Shown here: positions 5,826 through 8,765 of the stretch, piece after piece | Layout: every line of letters begins with the position of its first letter | Position numbering within the stretch: the first letter of the stretch is position 1 | Translations under genes and position numbers: made by a program | The notes under the pieces: generated by a model | Seen by the model: the letters and a program-made list of their open reading frames with translations, nothing else | What the model was told of the DNA's origin: nothing | Database searches by the model: none | NCBI GenBank assembly: GCA_014523695.1 | Contig: JAATVS010000269.1 | Coordinates: 1-8,765, forward strand | Direction: 5' to 3' | DNA: 8,765 nucleotides | Source of the DNA: Nitrososphaerales archaeon TH5895 | GTDB taxonomy: Archaea; Thermoproteota; Nitrososphaeria; Nitrososphaerales; Nitrososphaeraceae

Positions 5826-6284
5826 TCAATAAATTTCAGACTCATCATCATATTCAATTTCTGCCCCCTTTTGTATAGCTACAGGATCTATGCCCCTTTT
5901 CTCATTGTAGGCCTGAAGACTTCGCAACTGCCTTTCTTGTCCATTTGCCAAGATGCGTAATCCTTCGCTCTCGAGTTTAAAGATGTTTATAGCTATATTC
6001 TGGGCTGCTAGATAGATAGAAGCTCTGTTAATACCACCTTCTGCATACCTATTCTGTGTTAGATCCAACTCTGCTTGCTTGTAAAGACGAGTTAGTCTTT
6101 CTGACAGTAGCTCTTTGTGATAGACAAGTGAATTTCTGTGCTGAATATTGAAACGATCAAATAGATCTCCTGATTGTTGATATAACCTAGATTTATACTC
6201 ATAATACTGCGACCGTGGTGCTAGCGTTAGTAAGCGGGTTCTACTGATTACCCTAAAATGGGACCATGGGGATTTGAAGCTAGA
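5826..6284 (-). pseudogene. Helical protein fragment without a usable start
   Basis: A 152-codon minus-strand frame is open from 6284 to TGA 5826 and has no ATG or GTG. Its only near-start is a TTG at 6068, which would leave 80 aa. From about codon 25 the text is strongly protein-like and helical: QYYEYKSRLYQQSGDLFDRF, then SERLTRLYKQAELDL, NRYAEGGINRASIYLAAQN, LESEGLRILANGQERQL and an acidic tail EIEYDDESEIY. I do not recognise the family; a coiled-coil or four-helix structural protein is the only guess. An ATG at 6267, after an AT-rich TATA-like stretch, would join this frame if one base of the CCC at 6259-6261 were absent, giving MVHFRVISRTRLL. The gene is therefore either 5'-truncated, broken by one indel, or translated from the TTG. 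Confidence 0.55.
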
Positions 6285-6408
6285 TTATAAAATAAAACCA
6301 CCTTTAGGTGAGTTCCTTCCTTGATATCATCTCGGTACTGAGTTGCCTCACCATCGACTAATTCGACAATACCCTCAAAGAGCCATTTTTCAAGAAACTT
6401 TTGCTTAC
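6248..6408 (-). pseudogene. Start-less coding-like remnant behind the protease gene
   Basis: Immediately after the protease stop, another minus-strand frame reads LSKQKFLEKWLFEGIVELVD, then GEATQYRDDIKEGTHLKVVL and FYNLASNPHGPILG before TAA 6248. This is about 54 codons of convincing protein-like sequence with no start codon outside the repeats. It could be the 3' remnant of another gene cut by the event that placed the repeats here, or the former C-terminus of the protease displaced by a frameshift. Confidence 0.3.
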
Positions 6409-7752
6409 TTAGGATTGACCGTTGTGCCAAACGATATCTGCCTTCCCATTCCCATTCATATCTCCCACACCAACGATGCTCCAAGGGAGTCCGACGAAGA
6501 TAGCGTTGCCGTCCTCATCAAGCACAGTTCCCCGATTCACCAGCCTCTGACCGTTCATAAACCAGACTTGGGTTTCATTCGTTTGACCGTTGTGCCAAAC
6601 GATATCTGCCTTCCCATTCCCATTCATATCTCCCACACCAACGATGCTCCAAGGGAGTCCGACGAAGATAGGGTTGCCGTCCTCTGCAAGCACAATTCCC
6701 CGATTCACCAGCCTCTGACCGTTCATAAACCAGACTTCCTCAGAGTTCCGAAGAAGATATTGAAATTCAGTAGTTCGTGTACAATGTTCTCCATCGCAGC
6801 CGTTACTAGGACAAACCTGGGAAACGCAACATGTGCCTGCGTCGACGAAGTCAGTTTCTCCTCTTACCAAGATGCCTTCCACAATATGAGTATCAACATT
6901 GAATATCGGTGAACCAGAATTACCCCCATAAGTGTCGAGATTTGCAACAAAAAAAGAACCTGGGGTATTATTACGAACGTTTGCTCCACCTGCAAATTTT
7001 GTAGGAATGCTAGCGGGATGTCCTATAACATATACACCTTGATTGTCAGCAATTCGCCCTTCGAAACGTATCGGCAATATTCTATGATTGTTCACAGGAC
7101 GATCTGTCCGCACTAATGCCCAGTCCGCTCCACCTTCACTATGTACTTTCCCAATAACACTTATCCCTCTATAAATTTCGGTGTTGTTAACACTGAAAGT
7201 CGTAGGGTTATTAGCATTCAACATGCGGAAACCGAAAATGAATCTTACATTACTAAGAGTTGTCTGTGGCTCCATGATGTTATCTATACAATGCCCTGCA
7301 GTCGCGATTACGTCCGAAGCGACCAGAAAGCCTGAGCAGAGCCCAACACCGCTGGGCTGATTGAAAAAAGCTTCTGTGGTACATAGCGTTTGGGGTGGGG
7401 GAGCACCACAAAGCCGAAGCCTGGTGCCAAAATTCTGAGTCTGTAAGGTTGAAGTCCCGTTTCCATTATCGACAACATCCCCACTGCGGAAAAGAGCAAC
7501 CACCCCGTCAGCACTGTTTAGAACTAGAGGATCGGTTACGCTGAAAATATCCATTCTATTATCGGTTCCGTAAATAACCTTCTGCTTAAATCTCAATTCT
7601 TGAGCAATAATCTCGCTGTCCACATTTTCCAGCTCCTTGTCAACTTGATACGCTTCTCCGTACGCTGTAGATGATTTCTTTGCATGCCTGGCACGCAATT
7701 CCTTTAATAGTTCCTCTGCAGAATATTTTTCTAGTTTTTTTTGGACAGACAT
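6409..7752 (-). CDS. Trypsin-like serine protease with C-terminal FG-GAP-like repeats
   Basis: Numbering from ATG 7752 (447 aa), the protein has a charged helical N-terminus (KKLEKYSAEELLKELRARHA) and then a chymotrypsin-fold (S1-type) domain. The catalytic triad is complete: H154 in IATAGHC, D210 in GADWALVRTD and S279 in YGGNSGSPIF. A Cys-rich loop (GTCCVSQVCPSNGC) near 307-320 follows. From about 337 come two repeats of the EVWFMNGQRLVNRG... GVGDMNGNGKADIVWHNGQ type, resembling FG-GAP/VCBS beta-propeller blades; DMNGNGKAD is a typical Ca-binding loop. Only two blades are present and the protein stops at HNGQS, where a third would begin, so the propeller is short or truncated. No signal peptide is seen from either ATG 7752 or the longer GTG 7836, which adds 28 residues. 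I prefer 7752 because a TATA-like box lies 29 nt upstream. Confidence 0.88.
   Translation of the reverse strand: MSVQKKLEKYSAEELLKELRARHAKKSSTAYGEAYQVDKELENVDSEIIAQELRFKQKVIYGTDNRMDIFSVTDPLVLNSADGVVALFRSGDVVDNGNGTSTLQTQNFGTRLRLCGAPPPQTLCTTEAFFNQPSGVGLCSGFLVASDVIATAGHCIDNIMEPQTTLSNVRFIFGFRMLNANNPTTFSVNNTEIYRGISVIGKVHSEGGADWALVRTDRPVNNHRILPIRFEGRIADNQGVYVIGHPASIPTKFAGGANVRNNTPGSFFVANLDTYGGNSGSPIFNVDTHIVEGILVRGETDFVDAGTCCVSQVCPSNGCDGEHCTRTTEFQYLLRNSEEVWFMNGQRLVNRGIVLAEDGNPIFVGLPWSIVGVGDMNGNGKADIVWHNGQTNETQVWFMNGQRLVNRGTVLDEDGNAIFVGLPWSIVGVGDMNGNGKADIVWHNGQS
6415..6569 (-). repeat. Tandem repeat copy, 3' unit (period 168 bp)
   Basis: 155 bp nearly identical to 6583-6737 at a period of exactly 168 bp (56 codons), with four mismatches. 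It encodes the second FG-GAP-like blade of the protease, carrying GTVLDEDGNAIF. Confidence 0.9.
6583..6737 (-). repeat. Tandem repeat copy, 5' unit (period 168 bp)
   Basis: The partner of 6415-6569. It encodes the first FG-GAP-like blade, carrying GIVLAEDGNPIF. The near-identity points to a recent duplication within the gene or to ongoing gene conversion. Confidence 0.9.
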
Positions 7753-7777
7753 AGACCATAATACCCTACCGGATAGA

Positions 7778-7784
7778 CTTATAG
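7778..7784 (-). promoter_or_regulatory. Putative TATA box of the serine protease gene
   Basis: CTATAAG on the minus strand is centred 29 nt upstream of ATG 7752 and lies inside the longer open frame. This argues for the shorter, leaderless start. Confidence 0.4.
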
Positions 7785-7950
7785 GTTTTCTTCCATTCAA
7801 CGAAACTGCTAATGAAGAACGGTACACTTGTGGCACATGTTGTGTTACGACATAATGGTTTGTGAACCATATTTGACATGATTTTTGGTCCCATACTCGT
7901 GTTCAATATTCAACTTAAAGACACAATGACATGATGATCATTATTCAGAG

Positions 7951-8121
7951 TTACCATTTTGCCGGGCCCCATTGCAAGGCTCTACTTCCGCTCTCTCTTA
8001 TTTGTTCCAGTAATGGATTCGTCTGCTCATCTTCTTCTTCACTTGATGAATCGGAGCATCGTATTGGTTTTACGGGTCTAAAAGAATACGCAAAAAGACT
8101 TGAAGAGTTCAGTCTCGGGGA
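7951..8121 (-). pseudogene. Start-less 56-codon coding-like remnant
   Basis: On the minus strand a frame without ATG, GTG or early TTG reads SPRLNSSSLFAYSFRPVKPI, then an acidic linker SDSSSEEEDEQ and NPLLEQIRESGSRALQWGPA ending KW before TAA 7951. The acidic linker followed by an amphipathic helix looks coding. The opposite strand is also open from ATG 7931 to TAA 8125 (ending GLKEYAKRLEEFSLGD), so the coding strand is not certain. No family is recognised. The stretch lies between the protease promoter and the truncated hydrolase, where other gene ends are also broken. Confidence 0.25.
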
Positions 8122-8187
8122 CTAATACATTTGCTTTGTCCCGCATGTCGGTAACATTACTGACTACTTATTTTTAGTAGACCGTAG

Positions 8188-8765
8188 CCAATAATACTTT
8201 GGGGGAATGTAACTGTTGATGAACTAAGGCAAGATGCAGAGAAGGCCCTAAATGTTCTTATACAGCAACCAGAAGTTGATGCTAACCATGTAACTTTAGT
8301 TGGACATAGTGAGGGAACAACAATTGTCCCAAGAGTTGCAATCAACAATCCAGATAAAGTAGATAATATTGTACTGATGGGGTCATTAGCCCAGAACTTA
8401 CGTGAAATAGGATACTTCCAAGTTGTTACGAACCCATTACACTACGCTCAACAGGTTCTAGACCATAATCACAATGGATTGATATCAGTACAAGAAGCGT
8501 CTGAGAATCCTGTTTTTAGTACTTTGGTCGGAAATATCACTCTAATCCTTGCTCAAAACATTACTACGGTCAATGGAACAGCAGAACAACTGAATCCCCA
8601 ATATAACACAAATAATGACACAACCATAAGTATTAATGACGAACTCAAACCCGGACTAATAGACCGGACTAATAGAGCATCAGTTGTGACACCAGGTGAG
8701 AAGTGTAATGTTCTAAAAGGTGCATGTCCTATTTGGATTACATCACAGTACGCTCTGACACCTAA
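8188..8765 (+). pseudogene. Alpha/beta hydrolase, N-terminus missing, runs off right edge
   Basis: 192 codons are open from just after a TAG (8185-8187) to the window edge. The visible part begins ILWGNVTVDELRQDAEKALN and shows the nucleophile elbow LVGHSEGTTIVPR (Ser of GHSEG), a VDNIVLMG strand, and a long lid-like insert with two EF-hand-like loops. It then reads TPGEKCNVLKGACPIW (a Cys pair) and SQYALTP. The GHSEG elbow normally sits about 100 residues into such proteins; here it comes after 38, and the first in-frame ATG lies beyond it (8383). None of the three upstream frames supplies the missing strands and oxyanion region. I infer a 5'-truncated gene, probably non-functional unless spliced to something unseen. 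The Asp and His of the triad would lie outside the window. Substrate is unknown; esterase or peptidase-like activity is usual. Confidence 0.75.
8651..8676 (+). repeat. Perfect 13-bp tandem duplication
   Basis: CCGGACTAATAGA occurs twice back to back inside the hydrolase frame. Because 13 is not a multiple of three, the copies are read in different frames (PGLID and RTNR), yet the text on both sides stays protein-like in one frame. Confidence 0.85.

Noticed and set aside
6343..6912. Plus-strand open frame of about 189 codons
   Set aside because: It is the antisense of the duplicated protease repeats; the catalytic triad and blades are on the minus strand.
7931..8125. Plus-strand 64-codon frame with two leading ATGs
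   Set aside because: The Ser-rich middle is the complement of an acidic Glu-rich linker on the minus strand, so I listed the minus frame, at low confidence. Only the end (GLKEYAKRLEEF) looks coding.
1..8765. CRISPR array, insertion-sequence ends, or a complete defence or biosynthetic cluster
   Set aside because: No regularly spaced repeats, transposase motifs or terminal inverted repeats were found, and the genes do not form a recognisable multi-gene system.

Overview
The window is AT-rich and looks like an accessory region of an archaeal chromosome, most likely a soil ammonia-oxidising thaumarchaeon (Nitrososphaerales, Nitrosocosmicus/Nitrososphaera type). This is an inference. It rests on TATA-like boxes about 25-34 nt upstream of start codons with little or no ribosome-binding site (leaderless style), on small paired zinc-binding proteins, and on the overall flavour of the proteins. 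No rRNA, tRNA, CRISPR array or recognisable insertion sequence was found.

Layout, left to right. (1) A minus-strand gene of unknown function enters from the left edge with its 3' end outside the window. (2) A minus-strand GH5 glycoside hydrolase of the endoglycoceramidase type follows, with both catalytic glutamates. (3) A divergent intergenic region opens a plus-strand block: a possible 40-codon ORF, a protein with two zinc-binding modules, an unrecognised 150-aa protein, a short GC-rich stretch that looks like gene debris, and a poly-gamma-glutamate hydrolase (YjqB/PghP) family protein with an extra N-terminal domain. (4) On the minus strand there is a small secreted protein whose frame breaks at an 8-G run, a 49-aa ORF, a start-less 152-codon helical fragment and a second start-less fragment. 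(5) A minus-strand trypsin-like serine protease ends in two nearly identical FG-GAP-like repeats encoded by a 168-bp tandem duplication. (6) After a degenerate spacer, a plus-strand alpha/beta hydrolase with a GHSEG elbow and two EF-hand-like loops runs off the right edge. Its N-terminal part is missing.

Four hydrolases (glycosidase, gamma-glutamyl hydrolase, serine protease, alpha/beta hydrolase) lie close together, each apparently with its own promoter, and none of the visible N-termini is a clear signal peptide. With several truncated frames among them, the region looks like a gene-turnover zone collecting degradative enzymes rather than one co-transcribed pathway. No complete new defence or biosynthetic system can be demonstrated. 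The points most worth checking are the G-run frameshift, the repeat duplication with only amino-acid-changing differences, the N-terminal domain of the YjqB-like protein, and the small cysteine-containing ORF overlapping the zinc-module gene.
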